Source of the DNA: Thalassomonas haliotis
GTDB taxonomy: Bacteria > Pseudomonadota > Gammaproteobacteria > Enterobacterales > Alteromonadaceae
Direction of reading: 5' to 3'
DNA length: 64,000 nt
Assembly (NCBI RefSeq): GCF_028657945.1
Contig: NZ_CP059693.1
Span: 2,480,001-2,544,000 of the forward strand
This document shows, piece by piece, positions 51,731-61,253 of this stretch. Made by a program: the position numbers and the translations under genes. The notes beneath the pieces are model-generated. The model was given only the letters and a program-made list of their open reading frames with translations, did no database searches and was not told where the DNA came from. How positions within the stretch are numbered: the stretch's first letter is position 1; each line of letters starts with the position of its first letter.

Positions 51731-54700
51731 TTACGCTTTTTGGCCCCTGTGCTGATAAGGAATTTTATACAGCAGGGTAAATAATACCGGTACCACAATC
51801 AGGGTCAGCACGGTCGCAAAGCCTAAGCCAAACATGATAGTAACCGCCATGGACTCGAAAAAGGCATCAAAGAGCAGGGGGATCATGCCTAAAATGGTGG
51901 TGATAGCCGCCATCGCCACCGGTCTGACCCGGCTGACCGCCGAATCAAATACCGCCAGATAGGGGTCTTTACCCTCATTGAGCTCCAGGTTGATTTGATC
52001 CACCAGCACTATGCCGTTTTTGATCAGCATGCCCGATAAGCTTAATAAGCCGAGCAGCGCCATAAAGCTAAAAGGTGCGCCCATCAGCAGCAAACCGGCG
52101 GCTACCCCGATCAGTGCCAGCGGCACGGTTGCCCAGATCACCAAAGGCGCCTTGAGGGAGTTAAATAACAGCACTGTGATAATAAACATCGCCAGGTAAC
52201 CCATAGGTAAACCGCCAAACAAGGCTTTTTGCGCATCGGAAGAGGACTCGTATTCGCCGCCCCATTCCATCTGGTAGCCCGGCGGCAGCGGTATCGCCTC
52301 GATTTCCGGTTTCACCCGGTTAAATAAGCTGGCGGCGGTTTCATCTCCCAAGACATCGTGATCCGCCATCACCGTCAGGGTGCGTTTGCGGTCCCGGCGC
52401 ATGATAAGCGAGTCTTCCCAGTCGGTATTAAAGCTGTTGACCACCTGGGTGATAGGCACATAAGTATTGGAGGCCTGCGAATAAATCTGCAATTCCGGCA
52501 AGCTGTCGATATTTAACCGCTCTGCTTTGGGGGCACGGGCAATAATGGGCAATAACTGGGTGCCTTCACGGTAAAGGCCAACCTGCTGGCCGGAGAAGTT
52601 AGTCAGTAATAAATCGTCGAGATCTTGTTTGCTGATCCCAACCCTACGGCCGGTGGCTTCATTAAATTCCGGGCGGATCACCTTAGTGCGCTCGCGCCAG
52701 TCATGGCGGATATTAAAGGCGCCGGGGTCGGCGTGGAGTTTTGCCATCGCCTGCTGAGCTAAGTGGCGCAGCACATCGGGATCCGGGCCGCTAAAGCGTG
52801 CTTCTATTTTCGCATCGGTGGACGGACCGATTTCCATGCGTTTTATTTTTGACTGGGCCTGGGGATAGTTGTCGCTCATGTATTGACGCAAATTGGCCAT
52901 TACAGGGGTTAATGCTTCCCGGTTTTCCACCCGGACTATCAGCTGGCCGAATCCGGCGTAGGCTTTCTCCGGGCCATAGGTGAGCATAAAACGCGGTGCG
53001 CCCCGGCCTGTGGTGGTGGTGATTTGCTCTACCTTGTCCAGGGTGAGTAAATAGGCCTGGATGGCTTCAATGTCTTTTTGCGTTTCCCGGATATCCGAGC
53101 CCTGGTAACGCCAGTAATCAAGGTAAAACATCGGTGTATTCGACGGCGGGAAGAAAGATTGTTTTACCTGGCCAAAACCGGCAACGGCGGCGACCAGCAG
53201 GGCCAGCATCACCAGCAGGGTCAGCGCCCGAAAGCGCAGGCAGAAATCGAGCAGGGCTTTATAACCGGTGAATATCGCGCCCCGGTATAATTCGTCACTT
53301 TGTGCCGAAGCATCCTGTTCGTCGCTGGCTTGTTGATTGTTCACCGGGTTTTCTTTAAACATCAAATCGGCGAAAAACGGCGTTAAGCTAATCGCGGTGA
53401 TCCAGCTGAGTAATAAGGAAATCAACAGTACCCAGAACAGGCTGCCGGCAAATTCACCTGTGGCATCGGAAGACAAACCTATCGGGGCAAAGGCGGCAAT
53501 GGCGATCACTGTGGCTCCCAGTAAGGGCAGGTTGGTTTGTTTGGTAATTTCCAATGAAGCCTGTAATTTTGTTTTGCCTTTTCTCAGGCCGATCAAGATG
53601 CCTTCGGTTACCACTATGGCATTGTCCACCAGCATCCCCAGGGCAATGATCAGGGCGCCGAGGGAAATACGTTGCAGGTCAATGGCAAAGAGCTTCATAA
53701 AGATAAAACTGCCCAGTATGGTCAGCAACAGGATCAAACCTATCAAGACACCGCTTTTTAGACCCATAAAAATCAGCAGTACGGCGATAACGATCACTAC
53801 GGCTTCCGCCAGGCTGATCATAAAGCCCTGCATCGCCTTATCGACTTCCTCAGGTTGGTTGTAAACAACGGAAACTTCCATGCCTACCGGGCGGACATAT
53901 TCCAATTCATCCAGGCGTTGTTCCAGCTTTTCGCCGATGTCAACGACATTAACCCCTGAGCTGAAGGAGACTCCCACCAGCAGGGCCTGCTGGTTATTGT
54001 AGTTAATGATGTTTTGCGGCACTTCGGCATACGCCCGGCTGATGGTGGCGACATCGCCTAAATAAATCAGCTCGGAAGCCCCGGGATTGGAGATCAGCAA
54101 ATTTTCCAGCTCTTTCACCGACTGGAATTCGCCGCTGGGGTGTAAACGGATATATTCGCTGCCGACCTTGACACTGCCCGAGTTGGATACCTGGTTCTGG
54201 GTTTGTAATAACTGGTAGATACGACTTGGCGGTATGCCTAACGCGGCCAGTTTATTACGGGCGATTTCTACCACCACCTGCTCTTGCTGTAAACCGGCAA
54301 CGGTAACTTTGCCAACGCCCTTGACCAGCACCAGTTCCCGGCGCAGGTAATCGACATAGTCCTTTTGCTCTTCATAGCTATAGCCGTCGCCGCTGATGGC
54401 AAAGAGTACGCCGTAGACATCGCCGAAATCGTCGATAATATTGGGACTGTTAACCCCCGGGGATAATTGCGGCTCAAGATCGTGGATTTTACGCCTGAGT
54501 TCGTCCCAGATCTGTTTGAGATCTTCTTTGCGGTAGGTGGGTTTCATTTCCACCACTATCTGGGACAGGCCCGGCGAAGAAATCGAGGTAATAAAGTCGA
54601 CATAAGGCAATTGCTGCAAGGCATTTTCTATCGGGTAAGAAACCTCTTCCTCAACCTGGACCGAGGTTGCTCCCGGGTAGGTGGTGGTGATCATTGCCAT

Positions 54701-54829
54701 TTTCAGGGTAAATTCGGGATCTTCAAGCCGTCCGAGGCCGTTATAGGAGATGATGCCGCCGATCAATAAGATCAGGGCAAACATCCAACTGGTGACTTTA
54801 TTTTTTACGGAATATTCGGTCAGTCTCAT
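51731..54829 (-). CDS. RND-superfamily efflux permease
   Basis: A 1032-residue inner-membrane pump of the AcrB-like HAE type. The N-terminus is VKNKVTSWMFALILLIGGIISYNGLGRLEDPEF. A large periplasmic loop precedes helices 2-6, and the second half repeats this. In helix 4 the proton-relay pair reads GMLVDNAIVVTEG (Asp402-Asn403), where AcrB has two Asp; other pumps with this VDNAIVV form are known. It exports hydrophobic compounds with the adaptor encoded directly upstream. The adaptor stop abuts the permease start. An outer-membrane channel is not encoded here. The terminator at 51697 ends the operon. Confidence 0.92.
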   Translation of the reverse strand: MRLTEYSVKNKVTSWMFALILLIGGIISYNGLGRLEDPEFTLKMAMITTTYPGATSVQVEEEVSYPIENALQQLPYVDFITSISSPGLSQIVVEMKPTYRKEDLKQIWDELRRKIHDLEPQLSPGVNSPNIIDDFGDVYGVLFAISGDGYSYEEQKDYVDYLRRELVLVKGVGKVTVAGLQQEQVVVEIARNKLAALGIPPSRIYQLLQTQNQVSNSGSVKVGSEYIRLHPSGEFQSVKELENLLISNPGASELIYLGDVATISRAYAEVPQNIINYNNQQALLVGVSFSSGVNVVDIGEKLEQRLDELEYVRPVGMEVSVVYNQPEEVDKAMQGFMISLAEAVVIVIAVLLIFMGLKSGVLIGLILLLTILGSFIFMKLFAIDLQRISLGALIIALGMLVDNAIVVTEGILIGLRKGKTKLQASLEITKQTNLPLLGATVIAIAAFAPIGLSSDATGEFAGSLFWVLLISLLLSWITAISLTPFFADLMFKENPVNNQQASDEQDASAQSDELYRGAIFTGYKALLDFCLRFRALTLLVMLALLVAAVAGFGQVKQSFFPPSNTPMFYLDYWRYQGSDIRETQKDIEAIQAYLLTLDKVEQITTTTGRGAPRFMLTYGPEKAYAGFGQLIVRVENREALTPVMANLRQYMSDNYPQAQSKIKRMEIGPSTDAKIEARFSGPDPDVLRHLAQQAMAKLHADPGAFNIRHDWRERTKVIRPEFNEATGRRVGISKQDLDDLLLTNFSGQQVGLYREGTQLLPIIARAPKAERLNIDSLPELQIYSQASNTYVPITQVVNSFNTDWEDSLIMRRDRKRTLTVMADHDVLGDETAASLFNRVKPEIEAIPLPPGYQMEWGGEYESSSDAQKALFGGLPMGYLAMFIITVLLFNSLKAPLVIWATVPLALIGVAAGLLLMGAPFSFMALLGLLSLSGMLIKNGIVLVDQINLELNEGKDPYLAVFDSAVSRVRPVAMAAITTILGMIPLLFDAFFESMAVTIMFGLGFATVLTLIVVPVLFTLLYKIPYQHRGQKA

Positions 54830-55927
54830 TTATAAACCCTTTTCCCGGTTCCAGGGACGCACTTTCATGCCTTCACTGAGAAAGTGTACGCCGGCGGAAA
54901 CCACCTGGTCGCCGGACTCAAGGCCGGTAAGCACTTCAATGCCCTGGCTTTTGATGCTGCCGACGGTGATATCTGCCCGGCTGACGGTTTGGCTTTGCGG
55001 ATCATATTTCCACACATGGCGGGTTTTGTTGCTGACCGGGCTGTCTTTGCCGGTAAAGACCGCGCTGACCGGCAATAAAAAGCTGCTGGTGCTGTCGGTG
55101 ATGACTTTTGATAAGTCCATGCGGATATTGGCGGTCATGCCCGGAAGCACATTGAAGGTTTTTGGCGTTGGCAGGGAAAAGACCACCTTGTAGGTTAAGG
55201 TGGTGGGATCTGCCTGGGTATCCCATTCTTTGACTGTGATTAAAAAATCCTGCTCGGGATGAGAGTCAAAAATCACCGTTGGCTGGTACTGGACATTTTT
55301 CTTTACCCTGGAGGCGATATTTTCCGGCATTTGCATGGAAATATCGACAACATCCCGGGTTTGCAAGGTTAATACGGTTTGTTTTGCCTGGACATTTTCA
55401 TGATTTTCCACAAAAACCCTGGCGATGCTGCCGCTAAACGGTGCCCGTAGTTCGGTATACTCAAGATCGGTTTTTGCGCTGTTTAATGAAGATAAAGAAA
55501 CGCTGAGATTGGCTTTGGCCTGATCATAATCCGCCTGGGAGGCGAGTTTCTTTTCCAGCAGTTGTTTGGCCCGCTCGAACTGCGACTGGGCCAATTCATA
55601 TCGCGCCTGGCGGTCGTCTAACAGCAATTTAAAGTCTTGCGGATCCAACCGGGCCAGTAATTGCCCTTTAGTGACTTCATTGCCGGCTTTTTTCGGAAAT
55701 TCGATGATCTGGCCGCTGACCCTGAAGGCCAGTTTCGAGTCGGCATTGGCTTCAACTTCGGCGGGAAAGTTGCGAAAGGACTCTGCCGCCGGGTCTTTCA
55801 CCTGGAATATCTTAACCGGCCGGGTGATTTCTGCCTGTACCTGAGTACTTGCTTGTTCACTACAACCGCTAAGGGTCAACAGCAGCATGGGGACGGATAG
55901 CAATGTTTGCCTGCACGAAACGGACAT
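54830..55927 (-). CDS. RND efflux periplasmic adaptor (membrane fusion) lipoprotein
   Basis: A 365-residue adaptor with lipobox LTLSGCSEQAS (Cys near residue 22). Next come a barrel-sandwich segment (VEANADSKLAFRVSGQIIEFPKKAGNEVTKGQLLARLDPQDF), a coiled-coil hairpin of Gln/Ala-rich helices (about 95-160), and the second lipoyl half ELRAPFSGSIARVFVENHENVQAKQTVLTL. Beta-barrel and membrane-proximal domains end VVSAGVHFLSEGMKVRPW. It links the permease to an outer-membrane channel. AGAGGT precedes the ATG. It is the first gene of the operon and diverges from a LysR regulator across 198 bp. Confidence 0.92.
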   Translation of the reverse strand: MSVSCRQTLLSVPMLLLTLSGCSEQASTQVQAEITRPVKIFQVKDPAAESFRNFPAEVEANADSKLAFRVSGQIIEFPKKAGNEVTKGQLLARLDPQDFKLLLDDRQARYELAQSQFERAKQLLEKKLASQADYDQAKANLSVSLSSLNSAKTDLEYTELRAPFSGSIARVFVENHENVQAKQTVLTLQTRDVVDISMQMPENIASRVKKNVQYQPTVIFDSHPEQDFLITVKEWDTQADPTTLTYKVVFSLPTPKTFNVLPGMTANIRMDLSKVITDSTSSFLLPVSAVFTGKDSPVSNKTRHVWKYDPQSQTVSRADITVGSIKSQGIEVLTGLESGDQVVSAGVHFLSEGMKVRPWNREKGL

Positions 55928-56065
55928 ATAAACCTCTTAATGGAGTGGGCTAGCCAAACGGGACAATCACCTGCACCAGCAGGGGATGATTAAACACCTG
56001 ACTATATAATAAACAAATAACGTTTGAATGCTATAGCTTGATATTAAAGAATTTAATGCATGATA

Positions 56066-56079
56066 AAGGCAATTGCCTT
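56066..56079. promoter_or_regulatory. 14-bp palindrome in the lysR / efflux divergent promoter
   Basis: AAGGCAATTGCCTT is a perfect 14-bp palindrome, 46 bp before the LysR start and about 140 bp before the adaptor start. It is a candidate binding site for the LysR protein. Confidence 0.5.
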
Positions 56080-56125
56080 AAAATAATATTTAATATTTTT
56101 TCTCATCAAGTTAAATTTTATTTAT

Positions 56126-57022
56126 ATGACGCTGGAGCAGCTACAAACCCTTAACAGCATAGTCTTGCATGGCTCACTTAAAGCGGCGGCGGGGGCTTTA
56201 CATAAAACCCAGCCGGCATTGTCCATGGCGATTAAAAAATTAGAAGCCGAGTATGGCTTTGAGATCCTCGATCGCAGCGGATACCGGTTATCGCTGACGC
56301 CCCCGGGCAAGGCCTTTTACCAAAAGGCGCAGGAGTTATTGCTTAATGCCGAGCAGCTGCATTCGCTGGGGCAACATTTGGCCTGTGGCAATGAAGCCCT
56401 GGTGCGCCTGGCCTATGATTCGGTTTGTCCCCATGACTTGATTTTTAATGCCCTGAAAAAATGCCAGCGGGATTACCCGCAAACCGAGTTGCATGTCTTT
56501 GGCGAGTCGCGTTTTGGCGCGTTAGAGCTGCTGCAAAAGGCGGAAATCGACTTGGCCATCAGTCCCTGGTGGCCGACTTTCCATAGTGTCGGTGACTTTG
56601 AAGTCCTGAAAATCGGTGTTTTTGAGATCTTGCTGGTGGCGGCGCCCCGGCTGTTTAAAGGACAGGCGGTGACAAATGTCGGCCAGTTGAAATCTGAAGT
56701 TTACCTGGTGTCCGAAGAAAGCGAACTCAGCTTTGATAGCGAAAACCTGATGTTGGTCAAGGGGGCGCGAAAATGGAAAACCCGGGATATGCAGACCTTG
56801 AAGCAAATGCTGTTATCCGGGCTGGGCTGGGGTTATATTCCCCGGCATTTGGCTGAGCAGGAGCTTAAAGATGGCGCCCTGGTGCCGCTAACCCCTCAAG
56901 GGTTTGAATTTAGCATTCAGGGGGAAATTTGTCTGGTGCGGCGGGAAGAATATACTTTGGGGCCGGTCGCCTCCATGATATGGCAAAATTTCTTATCCCC
57001 ACAAGTTGTCAATTGTAAATAA
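56126..57022 (+). CDS. LysR-family transcriptional regulator
   Basis: A 298-residue regulator of standard length. The N-terminal winged helix-turn-helix is TLEQLQTLNSIVLHGSLKAAAGALHKTQPALSMAIKKLEAEYGFEILDRSGYRLSLTPPG. A linker helix and an effector domain follow (about 90-298). It diverges from the RND efflux operon with a palindrome between them, so it probably controls that operon and itself. The inducer is unknown. There is no strong ribosome-binding site before the ATG. Confidence 0.92.
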   Translation: MTLEQLQTLNSIVLHGSLKAAAGALHKTQPALSMAIKKLEAEYGFEILDRSGYRLSLTPPGKAFYQKAQELLLNAEQLHSLGQHLACGNEALVRLAYDSVCPHDLIFNALKKCQRDYPQTELHVFGESRFGALELLQKAEIDLAISPWWPTFHSVGDFEVLKIGVFEILLVAAPRLFKGQAVTNVGQLKSEVYLVSEESELSFDSENLMLVKGARKWKTRDMQTLKQMLLSGLGWGYIPRHLAEQELKDGALVPLTPQGFEFSIQGEICLVRREEYTLGPVASMIWQNFLSPQVVNCK

Positions 57023-57211
57023 CTCTCTGGCCAATAAGGCATATTTTAGCCTCTTAAGGAGAGGAAATAGCAAATTCTGATAAGCTGGCTATGCTTAGAG
57101 GAGCTCTGGAGTTCAGGGACAGGAGACACTCTGTGAGCACAGTGTTGTACTAGGCCCGCCAGCATATAAGTTGTTATACGATAATCCTGATGAAGACAAG
57201 GATAGCTTTAG

Positions 57212-59041
57212 ATGATGCATTATCATACCGAGCATTTTAATTTATTAATTGTTGCACCAAGCGAGGCCGAGCGCGCTTTATATAGTACCATGGTCAGGGA
57301 GTTCGGCTTTAATGTCACTATTTTCGAGGTGATGACCGGGCAGTCAGCCGTTGACGTGATTAAACAAAATACCTTTGGCTGTATTTTGCTCAGTAATGAA
57401 TTGCCGGATATGAATGCCCAGCTGGTGCTGGCGATGATCCAGGAAGGACCTACCTTATCAATCCCGGTGATCGTGCTTACCTCGACCGATCTGGAAGACC
57501 TGGCGTTAGAGCTGATGGAGTCCGGGGCCACAGATTATATTCCCAAAAGTCAATGTATCCCGTTAGTGCTCAATAAGGCGATACTGTACGCACTGGCCCG
57601 GGGCCAGTACCGCAAGGCACAAATTGATTTTCAAAAAGCAGAGATCAAGAGTATTGAGCATGAATTGCTCAAGGAAAGGAATATCGCCCTGGAAGAGGCG
57701 AATGAAAAATTGCAGCAGCTGGCGATGCGGGATCCGCTTACTGCTTTACCCAACCGTAATTACCTGAAACAGCAGCTTGAACAGACCTTGCTGCACGCCG
57801 AAAGAGCCCGGCAAAGATGCGGGCTACTCTATTTTGATTTAGATTATTTTAAATATGTCAATGATACCTATGGCCATCAGGTTGGGGATGAACTGCTGCT
57901 TGCGGTGACCAAACGGGTTAAGCAAGTGATCCGGCAAAAAGATGTGCTGGCCCGTATTGGCGGAGATGAATTTGTGCTTTTGATTGATGATGCCAATGAG
58001 GCGGCATTTTTTGGCATTATTGCGGCAAAAATCTGCAGGACCTTACGGGCCGAGTTTATCATTCAGGGTTTTGAACTGCATATTTCCTGCAGCATCGGCA
58101 TTGCCACTTATCCTCATTCGGGCATGGATTATGAAGAGCTGATGAAAAATGCCGACTCAGCCATGTACCGGGCCAAAGAATCCGGGCGTAATAACTATAA
58201 ATTTTTCTCGGTGGAAATGAATATGCATGTAGATCAGCAGTTTGCCATCGAAAGGGATTTACGTCTTGCCCTGGAGCAGGAGCAGTTGCAGCTTTATTAT
58301 CAGCCTAAATTTAACCTGGCATCGAAAGAAGTGGTTGGCGCGGAGGCCCTGGTGCGCTGGAACCATCCGAGTAAAGGTTTTTTACGTCCCGACAGTTTTC
58401 TGGAGATTGCCGAGCAAAGCGAATTGATCATAGATCTTGGTGACTGGGTGCGCGGGGAGATTTGTCGCCAGCTGGCGCAATGGCAAGCGTCCGGATTGGA
58501 GCTGGTGCGCATGTCCATTAATGTCGCGGATAAAGAGTGTGCCAAGAATCGGGTACTGCAAAATACTTTAGAGCAAGTCATGCTTTACGGTATTGATGCT
58601 AAATTGCTTGAATTAGAGTTAACCGAGGAAACCTTGACCAAAGGCATTAGAAACGAAATTACGGATTTTAAGATTTTGGAACATATGGATATCCAGCTGG
58701 CAATTGATGACTTTGGTACCGGTAATACCTCTTTTCAATGTTTGCAGGAATTGCCGATTGATGTGCTGAAAATTGATAAAGAATTTACCCAGCAGCTTGC
58801 AGGCAATGCTAAAGTCGCGGCGATCACTACGACCATTATCGACCTGGCCAAGCGTCTTGATATCAGTTGTATTGCCGAAGGGGTGGAAAACGAAGAGCAG
58901 GTGGCTTTTTTACGGGAAAACGGCTGTGAATATGCACAAGGCTATTTTTTCAGCGAGCCGCTTGCTGCCGATGACTTTGCCTTATTGTTGAAAAAGGCCA
59001 GTTATAGCGACAGTAAACACCTGGTGCTGGAGCAGTCTTAG
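57212..59041 (+). CDS. REC-GGDEF-EAL protein with degenerate receiver
   Basis: A 609-residue cyclic di-GMP enzyme. The N-terminal receiver-like domain (about 8-130) lacks the phosphate-accepting Asp: Ser61 sits in ILLSNELPDMN, and the acidic pair is replaced by APSEAE. A coiled linker follows. The GGDEF domain has GGDEF at 250-254 and an RQKD I-site. The EAL domain has EAL at 378-380, with LELTEE, DDFGTGNTS and EGVEN intact. Both synthesis and breakdown of cyclic di-GMP are therefore possible. The receiver probably senses by protein contact instead of phosphorylation. The gene stands alone on its strand. Confidence 0.92.
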   Translation: MMHYHTEHFNLLIVAPSEAERALYSTMVREFGFNVTIFEVMTGQSAVDVIKQNTFGCILLSNELPDMNAQLVLAMIQEGPTLSIPVIVLTSTDLEDLALELMESGATDYIPKSQCIPLVLNKAILYALARGQYRKAQIDFQKAEIKSIEHELLKERNIALEEANEKLQQLAMRDPLTALPNRNYLKQQLEQTLLHAERARQRCGLLYFDLDYFKYVNDTYGHQVGDELLLAVTKRVKQVIRQKDVLARIGGDEFVLLIDDANEAAFFGIIAAKICRTLRAEFIIQGFELHISCSIGIATYPHSGMDYEELMKNADSAMYRAKESGRNNYKFFSVEMNMHVDQQFAIERDLRLALEQEQLQLYYQPKFNLASKEVVGAEALVRWNHPSKGFLRPDSFLEIAEQSELIIDLGDWVRGEICRQLAQWQASGLELVRMSINVADKECAKNRVLQNTLEQVMLYGIDAKLLELELTEETLTKGIRNEITDFKILEHMDIQLAIDDFGTGNTSFQCLQELPIDVLKIDKEFTQQLAGNAKVAAITTTIIDLAKRLDISCIAEGVENEEQVAFLRENGCEYAQGYFFSEPLAADDFALLLKKASYSDSKHLVLEQS

Positions 59042-59145
59042 TCGGCGGCATTGGCTGTCAGAAGCAATATTTGAAATATTTTAGTTACTTAGCCTGTCTT
59101 ACGTCATACTCTTAAACCGACACTTTTATCGGGATTTCTGTTTTC

Positions 59146-60351
59146 ATGGCGTCATTTTCTTTGTTAACCATTTTATTGACCCTGGCGGTTTGTTTTTTAC
59201 TGGCTGAAGTGATTGCCGATAAAATAAAAATAAACAAGCCGTTAAGTTATTTGTTGGTTGGCTTTGTTATCTCAGAATTGCTCACCCGAAATGACATAGA
59301 TATCCTGTTAAGAGCAGATCATTTTTCGGTCTTGACCTTTCAGGGGATATTGCCGCTGATTTTATTTGAAATGACCTTGTCTATGGTAAAAACCTCCCGG
59401 GTGGAACTGGCAAAGTGTGCGGGACTGTCGGTTTACCTGTTTGCTGTTTTTGTGCCTGTGGCCAGTGTTATCGTGTATTTTTTAATGGCTCAGCCTTTTT
59501 ATTTTCCGCCTATGGCGGCGCTCTTGTCTATCGCGGTGATTGCTGCGGTAGAGCCTGCCAGTTCGCGGTTAAGTTTTACCCGGGGGAAATTGAGCAACCC
59601 TATCCGCAGCCAGGTTGAGATTGAAACCGTGATCAGCGATGCGCTGGCGGCGGTTTTATTTAGCTTTGTGCTTATCTATGTCACCTCGGGGCTTGATACC
59701 AAGGAACTTGGCGGTAACTTGACTCTTGCCTTTTTAAAATTGATTTTAGGTGGTTTGCTGCTTGGCGCCGTGCTCGGTTATTTAAGTACTTTTGTGAGCA
59801 AAATATGCCGGTCATCGGCATCATACCTGCTGTTGAGTATTACTTTAGCCTATGGCAGCTATTTTTTGGCTGAAGCAGTATTAGGGGCTTCCGGGGTGGT
59901 GGCGGTATTAACCGCCGGGTTAGTGTTTCGCTTGAAGCTTGTTAAGGCGCCACCTTTTAAATCGGTTAAAAATAGCTGGCATAATATTGGTTATTTTGCC
60001 GATGCCTGGTTGTTCCTGTTACTCGGCATGACCTTCACCGTAGAAATGTTTACCGAGCGCTATCTGGCGATGCTTATTCTTATTTTTGCCCTGATTGTCG
60101 GGAAAACGATTGCGGGGTTAAGCGGTTATTGGTTATTTAAACCTTACCGCAGAGAAGTTGCTGCCAAGCCGATGTTAAACAGCATAGTGTTAGGAAATTA
60201 TAATGGTGCCTTAGCGGTTGCCCTGGTGCTGTCATTGCCGGTTGAGTTGAGTTACTGGTGGACAACCCAGGCCATGGTGTTTGGCGTGGTCCTGTATTCC
60301 CTGGTGATCCAGTTGCCGCTTTTTAATTTTATTAACCGTTGCTATAAATAG
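59146..60351 (+). CDS. cation:proton antiporter (CPA superfamily)
   Basis: A 401-residue inner-membrane antiporter with about 12 hydrophobic helices. Motifs include LLVGFVISELLTRNDID, GILPLILFEMTLSMVKTSRVELAK, and AVIAAVEPASSRLSF at the ion-binding helix, followed by ETVISDALAAVLFSFV, where the conserved Asp lies. The later segment GNYNGALAVALVLSLP matches the last core helices. It exchanges Na+ or K+ for protons in pH or salt homeostasis; the ion is not certain. It is 104 nt after the REC-GGDEF-EAL gene and probably has its own promoter. Confidence 0.87.
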   Translation: MASFSLLTILLTLAVCFLLAEVIADKIKINKPLSYLLVGFVISELLTRNDIDILLRADHFSVLTFQGILPLILFEMTLSMVKTSRVELAKCAGLSVYLFAVFVPVASVIVYFLMAQPFYFPPMAALLSIAVIAAVEPASSRLSFTRGKLSNPIRSQVEIETVISDALAAVLFSFVLIYVTSGLDTKELGGNLTLAFLKLILGGLLLGAVLGYLSTFVSKICRSSASYLLLSITLAYGSYFLAEAVLGASGVVAVLTAGLVFRLKLVKAPPFKSVKNSWHNIGYFADAWLFLLLGMTFTVEMFTERYLAMLILIFALIVGKTIAGLSGYWLFKPYRREVAAKPMLNSIVLGNYNGALAVALVLSLPVELSYWWTTQAMVFGVVLYSLVIQLPLFNFINRCYK

Positions 60352-60416
60352 GTGAACCCTGATGTTCAGCTTTGCAAGCCAGGCCTAAGGCTGCACTGAG
60401 TCAGGGCCATACCGGC

Positions 60417-60884
60417 TTATCTGTGGTTAGAAAAATTGTCACCTTTGGCCAGCCGATCATAAAGAATAACATTGACGCTTGCGGCTAAGTTCATACAGCC
60501 ATTTGTTGGCACATAAATGGTTTCACGACAAAAATTGGTAATGCTTTTTTTCAGGGTTCCGTCTTCCGGGCCAAAAATATAAAAGGCCCTGGGAGGATGT
60601 TTATAGTCAATTAACGGCTTAGCCCCTTCGATTAAATCTACGGCAACAGGCACACAATCAAGCGGGATAATGGTTTGCAGCTTTTCAACACCAATTAACG
60701 GAATATCAAGGTGCCTGTTACTGGTATCGGTGCAAAATTGTTTGGCAAAGTCGTACCGTTTACCGGTATAAAAAACAGAATTAACACCATAGCAGCCAGC
60801 GGCCCGCATGACAGAGCCTACGTTTTCAGGGGTTTTGGGATTAAACAGGCCAATACAGGCGTAACCTTTTTTACTCATATTCAC
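60417..60884 (-). CDS. TrmH/SpoU-family RNA methyltransferase
   Basis: A 155-residue SPOUT methyltransferase. The three family motifs are visible: FNPKTPENVGSVMRAAGCYGV (motif 1), YIFGPEDGTL (motif 2) and VPTNGCMNLAASVNVILYDRLA (motif 3), which form the knotted SAM site. The length is close to TrmL, which methylates the wobble ribose of certain leucine tRNAs. The target here could be another RNA. It converges on the antiporter gene. Confidence 0.88.
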   Translation of the reverse strand: MNMSKKGYACIGLFNPKTPENVGSVMRAAGCYGVNSVFYTGKRYDFAKQFCTDTSNRHLDIPLIGVEKLQTIIPLDCVPVAVDLIEGAKPLIDYKHPPRAFYIFGPEDGTLKKSITNFCRETIYVPTNGCMNLAASVNVILYDRLAKGDNFSNHR

Positions 60885-61253
60885 AGTCTTACTACAATCA
60901 TTGGCCGGGATTATACGCTGTTTAATTCCCGGGTGGCTAGTTTCGGCTGTGTATATATTAATGAAATAACCGGCCTTTTTCCCTAATGCCTTCTCTTTTC
61001 TATCCTGTCCTTCACGGGGTAAAACCGCTTTTTCTTATTAAGAACTTTTTATTAAAGTGAAAATTGACAGGGTAAAACTTAAAATGCACTGTACTCTAAT
61101 TTGTTTTTTGTGGCTTGAACTCGCTGTTGGCGGCTTTGATTTACTGTTTGTCATATTTTTTTTGCCGGTAAATGCTGTCTTTAATAATTGTTATTGAATA
61201 AGATAGTTAGAGTTGATACTATTTGACTACAATTGAAAAGTCGGTTGATTGAA
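60885..61253. other. intergenic gap, no gene seen
   Basis: This AT-rich spacer separates the divergent methyltransferase and acetyltransferase genes and shows no coding frame. TTGACA occurs at 61064-61069, but no -10 element lies at proper spacing. Promoters of both genes probably lie here. Confidence 0.5.

Noticed and set aside
51731-54829. RND pump judged inactive because of Asn in place of the second relay Asp
   Set aside because: The VDNAIVV form is found in other RND pumps, so inactivity cannot be claimed.
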